From Haliclystus octoradiatus (Eukaryota > Cnidaria > Staurozoa > Stauromedusae > Haliclystidae), in assembly GCA_916610825.1 (NCBI GenBank), contig OU744448.1, positions 24,974,174 through 25,038,173 on the forward strand: 64,000 nucleotides of DNA. Direction: 5' to 3'. Shown here piece by piece: positions 52,922 through 63,726 of the stretch. The stretch's first letter is position 1. Every line of letters starts with the position of its first letter. A program made the position numbers and the translations under genes. Under the pieces are notes generated by a model. The model worked only from the letters and a program-made list of their open reading frames with translations, did no database searches and was not told the DNA's origin.

Positions 52922-55900
52922 CGGGTATCCAGTGATGTTTTCTGGATTTTATTAGTGGGGGAACGGTGATTGATTTCAAATTTCTTGTAAGGGGCCGAAG
53001 GCCCCTTCCCTCTAGGGGGTCCGGGGGCATGCCCCCCCGGAAAATTTTTTGATTTTAGGCTGTCTTAGAGGCTCTGTAGTGCATTCTATCAATTAAGAAA
53101 GTGATAACAGGGACAGTAATGTTACCACAAATAGATCATCGAATAGACATAAATAGGTAAAACAGAATATATAATAATATTTAGTGTTATGATGTTGGTG
53201 TAAGTGTGTAAGTGTAAATGGATACAAAAATTATAGATAGATTATCAAAAACTCTAATTACTGTCTTTAATACATAACGTGTTATAGTAAGTTCCACACA
53301 ATTTGTTGAGGTGCATCTCCGTCATTTTGTTCGTCTAACTTTGCTTTTTTTACTCTAGGATCATCCGCTGATCGATGATTAGATCACAGCCATTTTGCAG
53401 CATACTCATTTGGCTGCCATAAAGATAGAGGGGGGCCGTGTAATTTGATAAACATAAGATTAGATATTCTATTTATTAATAATCTATTTCTAATGTCCGT
53501 ACAAATTATGTTCATCTGGCTGAAACCCCTTTCGCATTCTGCAGATGATACTGCTATAACTTCACAAGCATTTATTAATTTTTGAAGATTTGGTGGTGCA
53601 TTTCTTCCCTGGCAATCAACAAAATCATGGAATTCTGGAACAACCAAACTACTATTGAGGGAAAATCGATCACACCGTGATCTTATTTCTCTAGTTCCAA
53701 AGTCTTCGACATCAGTAGGCCAGTAGACCGGATATAGTACAGAAAACTCCTTCAGTAAATGTTCATACAAATCATGTGTTCTAGTTTTACCAGATGCACA
53801 TGTTGCAAAAAGGCGATCGTTTAAGCTGGTAACTAGAGCGTCAATAAAAGAATCAGCATTAATCCCGACATGGCGGGGATTCGATATCAGCGGAACTGTA
53901 TTCAGGAAACCGTTCTCAATGTAATCGTATGCCATTAATGATTTTGTGCCGGTTTTAGTTTTTAGAGCCTTTATACTTCGAATTGTCCGCTTTATGCATC
54001 TCTCTGCTTTGACAATGTTCATGTCACGATGTTGCATGCCTTCTGAAAGTTCTTTCAACTCATATAAAACGTCCCCCATCAGGGCCAAATCAGTCAAAAA
54101 CTCTGGCGACTGAATTCTTGTACATAAGCCAGAGAATTCTGCAGCATTACTCCCCGAGGATGATCTAAGTTTAAAATGTTTGTATAGTGCTTCATAATTC
54201 TGCCATACTGCAAATACTGTACGGTAGCTACTTGCCACCCATCTCGTACTAAGAAGCCTTCCTATTTTCAAAATTTCTGCTTCCAAGTCACCAGCAGCTT
54301 CTTGAAGTTCTCTCTTGTTTTTGGGAGACTGACTATATAATGAATATAACTTATTGATAAAAATCTTAAAGTGGTTAATTCCATTAATATTTTTTATAGC
54401 GTCATTGACAGCAAGTTCTAGTCTGTGGTTTACACAATGCCACGTGATAATAGTAGGAAAATCCTTCTCTAATAAAGTTCGAATTCCAGATTTTTTACCA
54501 GTGAGCACACTGGCACCATCTGAAGTAAATCCGCGTAAATGATTTTTCAAATAGTCAATATCAAACCCATATTTTTTTAAACAAAGATGCAGGGCTTTAT
54601 AAATGTCACAGGCTGCTTCACCATTATCAAGTTCAACAAGTTCAAGGAATAAAAATTGGGGTTCATTTCCATTGACCAGCTGTGCTTTGATGTAGATAAT
54701 CAATGTAGATTTATCTGATGTTGTAGTAGATTCATCTATTAGCACCGATATCATTCCATCTGCTGTCCTAATTGCCTTGCAGACCCTTGCTCGCATCTCT
54801 TCGGCTATATGGTCAATTATAGAGGTGGCAGAATGTCTCGAGTGCAGGCAAATACCCATGTCCAATCCATTCTGTTCTTGTAACTTAATTATATCACTCA
54901 TGTCGTTTAATGGCCTGTCATGCTTTGCTATGTAATAACTACTGCGAAATACTCTAAGGGTTGATTCAATATCTTTTTTGTTCATTTTGTTTATATGACC
55001 AGGCATTATATCCAAGCCAGATTTCATGATAATTTCTTCCGCTTTTAAATGAGCATCAGAGTGGAGATGTTTAAAAATCTTTTTACGTAAAGAAGTAAGA
55101 TGTGCTTCGCGAGAATTACCATTTTGAGTAACAGTTCCTTCTTTCCATTCTTTACTCAAATACAGACCTTGCGTTTTGTAAATTGCTAAGTCTTTGACCC
55201 TCGAACAAGAGCTACAACCCAATTGACCATCCTTCGCTATCAGCCACGGATATGAATTTTGTTTTTCTTTCCACATTTCTACTGTCCATGCGTTGGGCTG
55301 ATGGGCGACACTCAATGTATGGCTTGGCCCAGGTGTAGGTGTAGTACTATCGGTTATGCTAGCTTCGTCATCACTTGTTAAACCCAAATCGCTTGTACCT
55401 GTATTAAAATCCGATGGTTCTTCTTGACTATAATTAACAGGACTATCCTCTACAGAGGTACGTTTTGTGAAAAACCCGCTTAGTTTTGATTGTTTAGACA
55501 TTACAATTTAAATATTGCAATCTCATACAGCGTAACTTACTTTGCTTTAAACAGTTCACAAGGAATGGCACAGGCAGCGTAAAAAATACTAACTACTTTG
55601 ATTGTTTGAAACATGATAAGACACAAAGGGCTACCAGTCTAGACAAAAAATCAATATTGCTCATCATTTAATTAATAGGATAGAGTCATTAATTCATTTC
55701 CTCAAATTACAAAACTATTATATTTTACAAATCTCAATTCAAATTATAATATAGTGAAACTCCCCCTTATAAATATTAAATATTTATCGTTGTATTTCTT
55801 GATTTCGAAATTATTATATTGTTTAAATTCAAACTATAATATTCAATTAAGTTTAACAATATTTCTCGGAACAGTTAAGCAAACACAGACAAATAAACAC

Positions 55901-56010
55901 ATTAAACTTCAATTTAACTATAAATAGTGAGGGAACGGCGTTCCCCCCGAAAAGTAGTGGGGGAACGCCGTTCCCCCGCGTTCCCCCACCAAAACATCAC
56001 TGCGGGTATC
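52922..56010 (-). mobile_element. Complete hAT transposon with 8-bp target duplications
   Basis: The element proper is 52930-56002 (3073 bases). It starts CAGTGATGTTTTCTGG and ends CCACCAAAACATCACTG, so the terminal repeat is CAGTGATGTTTT. It is flanked on both sides by the exact octamer CGGGTATC (52922-52929 and 56003-56010). Subterminal GC-rich palindromes lie at 52993-53040 and 55930-55990 (GGGGGAACG / CGTTCCCCC). The transposase frame is intact, so the insertion is young and possibly autonomous. It sits between the two receptor genes. Confidence 0.97.
53384..55501 (-). CDS. hAT-family transposase, KIAA1586/ZMYM-like
   Basis: This single-exon, 705-residue cut-and-paste transposase moves the element around it. 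The N-terminus has a low-complexity Ser/Thr/Asp region, then a zinc-binding segment with C96-x2-C99 and H145/H147/H151 resembling hAT-type zinc fingers. The RNase H-like catalytic core shows D256 (LIDES), D328 (TSDGA), the W354-H-C-V-N-H motif, RW at 420-421 and E657 in the SSAECERGFS motif. The C-terminal part (about 640-690) is the hAT dimerisation region. All three acidic catalytic residues are present and no frame break was seen. Residues 4-11 (QSKLSGFF) fit a PCNA-binding PIP box. The ATG at 55501 is about 500 bases from the right terminus, leaving room for a promoter. Confidence 0.95.
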   Translation of the reverse strand: MSKQSKLSGFFTKRTSVEDSPVNYSQEEPSDFNTGTSDLGLTSDDEASITDSTTPTPGPSHTLSVAHQPNAWTVEMWKEKQNSYPWLIAKDGQLGCSSCSRVKDLAIYKTQGLYLSKEWKEGTVTQNGNSREAHLTSLRKKIFKHLHSDAHLKAEEIIMKSGLDIMPGHINKMNKKDIESTLRVFRSSYYIAKHDRPLNDMSDIIKLQEQNGLDMGICLHSRHSATSIIDHIAEEMRARVCKAIRTADGMISVLIDESTTTSDKSTLIIYIKAQLVNGNEPQFLFLELVELDNGEAACDIYKALHLCLKKYGFDIDYLKNHLRGFTSDGASVLTGKKSGIRTLLEKDFPTIITWHCVNHRLELAVNDAIKNINGINHFKIFINKLYSLYSQSPKNKRELQEAAGDLEAEILKIGRLLSTRWVASSYRTVFAVWQNYEALYKHFKLRSSSGSNAAEFSGLCTRIQSPEFLTDLALMGDVLYELKELSEGMQHRDMNIVKAERCIKRTIRSIKALKTKTGTKSLMAYDYIENGFLNTVPLISNPRHVGINADSFIDALVTSLNDRLFATCASGKTRTHDLYEHLLKEFSVLYPVYWPTDVEDFGTREIRSRCDRFSLNSSLVVPEFHDFVDCQGRNAPPNLQKLINACEVIAVSSAECERGFSQMNIICTDIRNRLLINRISNLMFIKLHGPPLSLWQPNEYAAKWL

Positions 56011-56712
56011 GGATATAAAGTCTATATAATTATTAAAGTAGAAAGACAGAAGTAATGGGGTCGTCACGGGAATTGCCAATGAGGTTGATTATTTTACAAA
56101 TCCAAATACTTTACAAAACGCTGACAATTTGGATGCCGTAGTCTCTCCTTGAATCAGAGAGATCATCCAGGGTATTATTACACGGTTGCAAAATACTATA
56201 ACTTGACAACACTTTGCTATATATATATAATTATACAATTACATGAATTAATTAGTTAGCTTGGAAATTTTTATTCATCTTTCCTTTCAGCTGCAAAATG
56301 ATGTTGATATGATTGTTGGTATGCCTTATGATTGATATAGAGATTGATAGTTGGCCGCGCCTTTGACCTTTTGAATTCCGAATAGAAATGGTGCCGTCCA
56401 TTCCATTCCTCTGGTTTATGTGCCCAGTCACAGTCAGTATACATGCAGTACACAGAAACATTCACTCACGATGCTTGCAAGAATAATATTTATAGACTCC
56501 AGTTTTGTTTTTATTGCAAGCCAATCATTTTCTTAATTCCTGTTTTATTTTAGTTGAATATAGTTTTCTTAATTCCAGTTTAATTTGTTGTTTCAGTGAA
56601 CAATTAAGTCCATAGTCTTGCATTCTCCAAATGTTACCTGGGATACCGCCTTGATTGTCTCAAAACAGGACATTGCACGATATCATGGGATACAATCTAT
56701 ATCTATTATCCA

Positions 56713-59700
56713 TCAATTGTTATATGATATAAATGATAATGAATCATGATCGCCATTCTTTCTTTTAGTTATAACAATAACTGTTGATACGATCATAACA
56801 ATGACAATGCATAAGCCAATGCAAATTGCTATTGTACCAGAAATGCCTGCAAAAATGAAACAGACATTTAGAATTGCTATTTTTCCAGGGTGAATAACTC
56901 CACTATGACGGCTATACGGGGACGTGCCACTTTTTCCGGGTCCATATTCAAGCTGAGAAAAACTTTTTTGGTATGAGATTCCAAATTGTGGAGCTTTTGG
57001 GTATCCTACTTTTGACTTTTGCGAGAATTTTTGAAAAAAAATTTCATCATTTTTGTGCTTTTACTTTAAATCAATCAACCTGCCAGCATTTTTTGGGTAG
57101 CATCAATAGAATTTTTGGAACTTTTTGGCTACTACCTCTATCCAAAGTGGCACCCCCTTGTCCCTGAAGAGCTGGAGTTACCACCGGACTATTTTATGGC
57201 TTAATAGCACCATGCATATCATCCAAAATTCTTGACCTGATTGCTCAAGTATCACTCTGTCAGTTCTGTTGACATCAATCCTGGTGGATTGATTGGGAAG
57301 TCCTGATGCAGGTAAAAGAAAGTGAGATTTGAGATGTTGAACCAGTCAAACAAACTGCCAACATAGTAATGATATACTATTAACGAGTGAGGGTGTGGCC
57401 ATTGTTCATAGCTTTACTGTTAATTGGAATATTTGAGAACAAATATTTCAGCACTTAATATTTCAGAACATATTATGAAAAAATGAAGTGTGATATATTT
57501 GTTCTGACCCAAACGTATAATATAGATAGCATCATATGCAGTACAAATAAAAGAAATCGAAATTCCTTTCTTGGTATATAAATAGATATAGATTAAGATT
57601 TAGCAAGAGCAACCTTGTAGACATGGAACAATCGTTCACTGTTGTCTGTCGGCTGTTTACTGATGAGGACTATTAATGACCAGAACAAAAGTACCTGTCT
57701 GCTATTAAATCTTTGATGATGGGAATTCTATATATATATATATATATCAAGTATAGAAGAACATTAAAGTAATTAAATTTTAACCTACTTGGAGATGGAA
57801 TTGAATGATGATTAGTTTTCGTAATCTTTTTACTCCATCCACATTTCGTGACAGGAATATATTTGTATTTAATGTTGTCACCTTCTTCATTTTGTAAATA
57901 ATCATATGAAATCAATGGGTTAGAAGTCTATATGTATAGAAAAGAATAATTTTAAATGCTGAGATAGAAAAATAGGAAATAAGTTATATTTCTACAAGTG
58001 AGCTATGCAAGGACGTATGATCCAATCACTGTGCCATTTATCAGAACTGTAATCATAATTTATCAGATGATTGTAATTTTCATCCATCATCAAATTCTTA
58101 AAATGCTCTTTTACCTCCTTCAAAAATATCTAATCACCTGATTAGCATACATACTATAATTGGAGTTCAAATTTTCAGACTGCGTTCACGATTAAGAACA
58201 TTATCCTATAATAGAAGAACACAAGACAGTCCGATTCCGTCTCTAACAATTCTTCCATTCCCTACTCCAACATTTCTGTTCCAAAATATTTACAGACAAA
58301 GCCCTGTAAAAATTCGAAAAAACCAATTTTGTTGATCAACCGAGAAAAGTGCAAAATCGGAAAAAATATTGACAAAGTTATGAAAAGATATTCATCTTGT
58401 AAACTGTAAAATAAACATATACAAATATACAGCCTTCATATGTAAAATGCCTACATTCTATCATAAGGATCCGTTCCTACCTCGCAGAACATATAAAGCT
58501 CACTCTAGTAATTTTCCTGTTGGTATGAATATCTCCCCGTGAATACGACCTCCGCAGCAATCAAAGTTTGACTTACATTATCATTCTCCTGCATCGTATA
58601 CACCTCTGATAATGACCTATTCTATGTGTATCTTGGAGTATCCTACAAGCGAGTGATGTCAACGATTGTGATGCACAGGGTCCGACAAAAAGTTCAGCCT
58701 TCTGGAATCCTAGAGGCATTTCAACATTTTCTTTTGAATTTTTTGTTGATGTTTGACCAATAAATCATTAAAAACATCAATTTTCTTCTGAATTCTGTCT
58801 ATCTTTCCGGGATCTAGGATCCCAGGATCCCCACTTTTGTCGGACCCTGGTGATGCACTTTGAATCCTGGAGATAGTATAATAAACGAGAGACAACTCAC
58901 TTACCACTAACACTCCTTTCAAATGATCCTGATTCAAAATTTCAAAGGCAACATACAGAATAGTAGATGAACGTCTGTGTTTGTGTAGACCGATATGGGA
59001 AATATTCTTGTCCAGATTAGTCGCAGTCAATGTCTTTAATTCTATTGAATTGTTCGAATTTATAATATCCTCTGTAATAAAAGTAAAATGTATGAATGTA
59101 AACTTAAGTACAATCAATCAAGCGACAATTTTACAATCGTGTAGTAATGGGATAATAACACCTTGATGGAAAAATCTCTCAATTTAAGGAGAGACTATAT
59201 ACGGCATCCAAATTATCAGCATTTTGTAAAGTATTTTGATTCGTACAATAATCAACCTATATAATTGTTCACGGAAGTAAGGTAACATAATTAGTAAAAA
59301 ATTTGCAGCCTTGTTTCATCAGATGAAACTTTTCCAACGACTAAAGCTGACTTACTAGCTATGTACTAGCATTGTTTGTATAAAAGCGAAATTCCTCCCA
59401 TCAACCTGATTGGTTTAGAGATTGAAGTCAAATCACCATAACAACTCGATGGTGGCTCGGGATTTTCTGATGCATTATCGTTTTACCTTACAGCCCTCTT
59501 GTGTACCATAAAACTATGGTCTTAGGAAACTGTGCAGTGTGCACCCTTGCTCAATATCATCAGCTATAAATTTCGGCAGAGTGGATAGAATACTTGTAGT
59601 CTTAGTGATTGAAACACAATGTAATAGTCCCGGAATCAAATTTGCTGCACACATCCTCAATTCATAATAAGTACACCTGCCTCGTCTAATCATTTAAAAA

Positions 59701-62700
59701 CATTACAATGATCAATGCAGAACACAAACCTGGATCAACTGGAGCAACTGGAGCTGCAAATGCGTCATTAAATATATCACAGCCTCTTCTGCATGTGGAT
59801 GTCTGCTGCAGAAACAGAACGTAGAATCTTAAGATGTATTCCATGATATGAATAAAACCTCAAATATCAGCGATACAATATCCATGGGTATTTTCGAATT
59901 CAACATTGGATTATTCTAAAAGTTTAATGGTATCTACGAATAAGTCTTCCATTCAATTTAAATTGTATTCACTCAAGGTTTCCTGTAGATCGGACTGGAG
60001 ATAGGGCAGGGTTTATTAAAAAATCATAAAACTTGAATATTATTTCATTGATTTTGATCATTTCATCACAAACCGGGTAAGCTAGTAGCTTTTCATTACT
60101 CTGGAATTGTTGGTTAGTGTTTTTGGAGTTTGTGTGAGTTGAATAACCGGATACCATTCCCGACGCCAATCCATATAGTTCTTCTAAAAAGCATTCAACC
60201 CATGGGACCCTGCGACCCTACAAAACCCTGTAGACCACGCCCAACACCCCATCCACTACAATTTAAGACCTGATTTAAGCCCGATCTTAGCAGTATATAA
60301 AATTTAAGCCATGAGTGACAGGAACATTTTTCTGTTTGTGGTGGCTTTTTTCTCCTTTAGTTTAGAACACTTCACAGAAATAGAAGAATAAAATTCACAA
60401 ACGTGCAACTGATTTCACATCCATCAAGGGGCTATGAAATACTTTATGTCACATGAATGTCTAAAACTACTTCGAGGAAATTATCAAGAATACGATGGGT
60501 CTCAATCGTAATCATTCTCTGCATCTTTTGAAGCATGTCTTGATTTAAGCAAAATTATCATTTATGCTGCAGACCAGACTAACGTATTTGTTCAGAGTAG
60601 AATTTATCTAATATTTTCTCTCAATTTGGACAAGTTTATTGATTCTTATTTCAAGCATAATTGCACTTAATCCAAGAAAATGTTCTCTTGATTTAAGGAA
60701 TTTGACTCTCCTGTGATTCTTACGAAATAATCATGATATATATATACATAAATATAATTCAGATGTACATTTGGATACTTTGTTAAAAAGATAGAATAAA
60801 GTATATTTCTGTATAAAATAGCATATATAAAATTGAGACAAAGATGAGGCAAAGCCTTTCCGTAACTTCAAGTTTCAGGTGTTTATTTCACGATCATCAG
60901 ACGGTATACTGCTACGTCCGTCCGTCGTTACGTCACGACCGTCTGATGATCGTGAAATAAACACGTGAAACTTGGAGTTACGGAAAGGCTTGCCTCATCT
61001 TTGTCTCAATTTTATATTATGCTCTCTTTTAACAAACATTGAGCACTGTCACATATATGTGTTTTACCTCATATTACATTATTAAAATAGCATATATATT
61101 TTACTTCCCGATCTCACTTACGTTTTCACAACCAAGTTTACACTGATATAGATGCAACCATGTGAAGCTACATGGTATAACGCACTGTGATAATGTAAAA
61201 TAAAGATTATTAATAGTGTAATATGAAGTTCTATTATATAATCATCAGTGTTCAACACGATTTTCTTTGACTGATAAAGAGCTGCATTCGATAAATTTAC
61301 AACGTAGTTTACACGTGAAATATATGATCTTTTTATGCTTGAGCTATATTTATAGGCAATGTTAGGCAATAAAAAAAATCATGAATTTGCAAGTAATCCC
61401 GCAACAGAATCATGTCTATTATCTACACCTTTTCCATGTGGATTTCAGAAATTTCTAAGTCAATTGCAGAATCTTCCATTTCAATTTCTGAAATTCATTT
61501 GGCAAAGGTGTAGTCTGCTTACATCCCTATGGTGCTACCTTCATCAACCCTGCAGGGCTTGCGAAATCCTGACAAAATCTCAGTTCAGATGATATTGCAG
61601 TTTCTCGAAAAGCGTCGTACTTTGTCTCTAAATTGGTCTAAACTGATTCAAAATGAATTCACTTGCTACCGCAGGAAAATTTTTAACCCCTTATTTACAT
61701 TCATTAGGAGACAGGAGAAATAAGAAGAAATTTGTTATCAAGATGCGATTGAAAACAATGACGGGAAAGAAACTTACTGCTGACTGGTCTTACTAGTTTT
61801 TTGGTACGCCCCAAGGAGAGTGAGCTGAGATGTAACCAGGGGGTGCGAACACTATATTCAAATTGGAACAATGTAAGCAGCTTTTTAATTCGCAATATTC
61901 GGAACTTATTCGAATTATGTTGAGTATGCATTCAGATGAAGGCATGTAATCATTAATAAAGCATTAATTGCTTTGGTTATGTAATCAGCACATGTTTTGA
62001 TGCATACTTACTTGTTGGCAGCTTTCATTGGAACATATAGTTTCATCTTGCGTCATATTTTCGTCTGGAAACTATAATTATGAAATAATAAACTTAAATG
62101 TCTTGGGTATATCAATCAGTTTCCTTAGTTTAGATAGCTACTGTTTATGTTCTTAATGGGCTATGCATTCTCCTTATTCTATCTGTATAGGGCTCAATAG
62201 TTATAGCAAAAATGTTTAATTCTTGGATGAAAATTTTGCTCGGTTGACTCATTCACTTGTTTTTGGAAAAATATATTGTTTATGTCCAATTTTCAAGCGG
62301 CTTGGACTTACAGGACCAAAATTCACGATATAGTTGGAAAGTTAACAGTGAGTTTCGCTTGAAGCAAAGAAAACAAAATTTGATTCATGTATATAGAAAC
62401 ATAGGCGTAGGGGCATATTTCCAATCAGGGGGGCAAAAACGATTTTGGCCGAAAAAAATTTTTTAGGGAAATGTTGTTATAAGAGGTAACTCACGTGCAA
62501 AATTGCAGAAGATATGTCAGTCCCACAAATTTCTTAATACTGTCATTACATAATTGAAACATATTCATTTTACATTCATTTTAAGCAATTATATGATTAT
62601 ATAATTTTTATTGAGTTACTGCAATTTAGCTTTACGGTGTAAATAATAATGTTCATTTCTCCCTGTAGTGGATCGCTATAAAGACCGTTTTAGTCATACC

Positions 62701-63549
62701 TGGTTCGTCAAGTAGGCCATCCTATTTTAGGCATTTACTTTTATTTCCTAAGACTGTTTAGACATCCTTGCGCATAATATTTTGCTGCATATAACAGTGT
62801 ATTTTAGGCACCGTAAAATACACTTTTATATGGAGCATTGGGTTGTATATTTAATTTGAAAGAGCGAGACACACCTATTTCATGGTAAATAGTGAACCAA
62901 TAGTAACCGCTCTTAAATAGTAGTCTTTTAAATAAATCAAGTCCTGCAAGTTAATATAGCGAAAATGTTCAATTCGCGTGGAAGAAATACCGAAGTTCAA
63001 ATTGTTTAGCAACAATCAATAATGAAACAATTATGGAAACAATTATGAAGAGGAATAGGCACCTGAAAAGAGTTTGGTGCTAGATAAACAGCTGCTGCTA
63101 CTTTGGCACTTTATTGATCTGCTTCACTAATCCATATATGATCTGATGCGAAGAATTGTTGCGAGCAGAGCGATCAAGAAAATTTGGATTATTGTTTACT
63201 GATTAATTTCATTATATTTTTCAGGACAATGTTACGTATAACCCGCGAAATACCGAATGACTGAATAATTTCATTGCGAAGAGATATAAGAAATAACTTG
63301 ATCTGCCCGAAATTTGACCTAAAATAATTCCACTTACACATTTGGGTCAATGTAACAGTGCTCGATGTAAAGTGTGTAGCTGAGTTCTGGATTTTTTATA
63401 TTGCGAAACGGGTGGGGTGGAATCTTCAAAATCATTAAGCTATATATAGCAACCATTATTATTGCATAAAAATTATGAATAATAGATTGGAGCATGATAA
63501 GAAGAAGGCTTGCGAGTAGGCTTACAATGCATAGTATACTCCTGTTCAT
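56713..63549 (-). CDS. Kinase-less membrane paralogue of the receptor kinase
   Basis: Exons in gene order: 63340-63549, 62012-62071, 61122-61184, 59730-59805, 58905-59071, 57789-57927, 56713-56846. All phases agree and the product is 282 residues. Three exons have exactly the lengths of their counterparts in the neighbouring receptor (60, 63 and 167 bases). Their products align: CSNESCQQ with [17 protein letters not shown] with CVEPCSYQW, and CRRGCDIF with CLKGCDLF. One fibronectin-like domain follows (KYKYIPVTKCGW against [12 protein letters not shown]), then a membrane helix (about 241-264) and an 18-residue tail (TKRKNGDHDSLSF and on) ending at a stop. There is no kinase. A decoy or co-receptor role is inferred. 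The first exon uses a weaker donor (GTGTAAG) and lies inside a transposon-like unit, so it is the least certain part. Confidence 0.75.
56912..57166. repeat. MITE-like repeat with CTATACGGGGACGTGCCA end
   Basis: The left end CTATACGGGGACGTGCCACT and the right end AAAGTGGCACCCCCTTGTCC are imperfect inverses. The middle is T-rich, with TTTTTGG repeats. It lies in the last intron of the kinase-less receptor. Copies also occur at 20564-20817 and 30603-30770. Confidence 0.65.
58676..58849. mobile_element. Intact 174-bp hAT-type MITE
   Basis: The termini CAGGGTCCGACAAAAAGT and CACTTTTGTCGGACCCTG are inverse complements with one extra A in the left terminus. The exact octamer GTGATGCA flanks both sides (58668-58675 and 58850-58857). 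CAGGG ends with an 8-base duplication are hAT hallmarks. It is too short to code. Its ends differ from those of the autonomous hAT at 52930-56002, so that element is not its obvious source. Confidence 0.93.
60860..60904 (-). ncRNA. Hammerhead-like motif, minus-strand arm
   Basis: Read on the minus strand: CCGU, CUGAUGA, a stem II with a mismatch (CGUG against CACC), GAAA, a three-pair stem III, GUU and ACGG. The core bases are conserved but stem II is weak. Confidence 0.45.
60939..60983 (+). ncRNA. Hammerhead ribozyme motif, plus-strand arm
   Basis: Stem I is CCGU (60939-60942) with ACGG (60980-60983). The core is CUGAUGA. Stem II is CGUG-AAAUAAA-CACG with a U-U mismatch at its base. GAAA follows, then stem III of three pairs and the GUU cleavage triplet, with a predicted cut after 60979. 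The U-U closing pair may reduce activity. Confidence 0.6.
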
Positions 63550-63718
63550 AAAACTCTTATTGTGAAGCGTTGAATTTTATACAGAGTAAATTTCCTGAAG
63601 ACTTTCACTGTAACACAAAAAACTTTATATATAGTAATTTGTTGATTTGCCCGAATTTTTTTCTCAAATGCGTTTGGGGGGCAACTGCCCTCTCTGCCCC
63701 CCAGCTCCTACGCCTATG
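62400..63718. mobile_element. hAT-like element enclosing the predicted first exon of the kinase-less receptor
   Basis: The left end CATAGGCGTAGGGGC and the right end GCTCCTACGCCTATG are inverse complements apart from one base. Both sides are flanked by the exact octamer TATAGAAA (62392-62399 and 63719-63726). GGGGGGCA-type sequence extends the inverted homology inward. No transposase was seen in the 1319 bases. The predicted signal-peptide exon 63340-63549 lies inside. Confidence 0.8.
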
Positions 63719-63726
63719 TATAGAAA

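Larger units (their letters stand above)
60824..61050. mobile_element. Palindromic hammerhead-bearing element, copy 3
   Basis: The arms 60824-60905 and 60938-61017 are inverse complements over about 80 bases with few mismatches and a 32-base loop rich in CG (TACGTCCGTCCGTCGTTACG). Because of the symmetry each strand carries a hammerhead motif. The right flank ATTATGCTCTCTTTTAACAA with CATTGAGCACT matches the element at 34565-34805. It lies in intron 3 of the kinase-less receptor. Confidence 0.85.
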
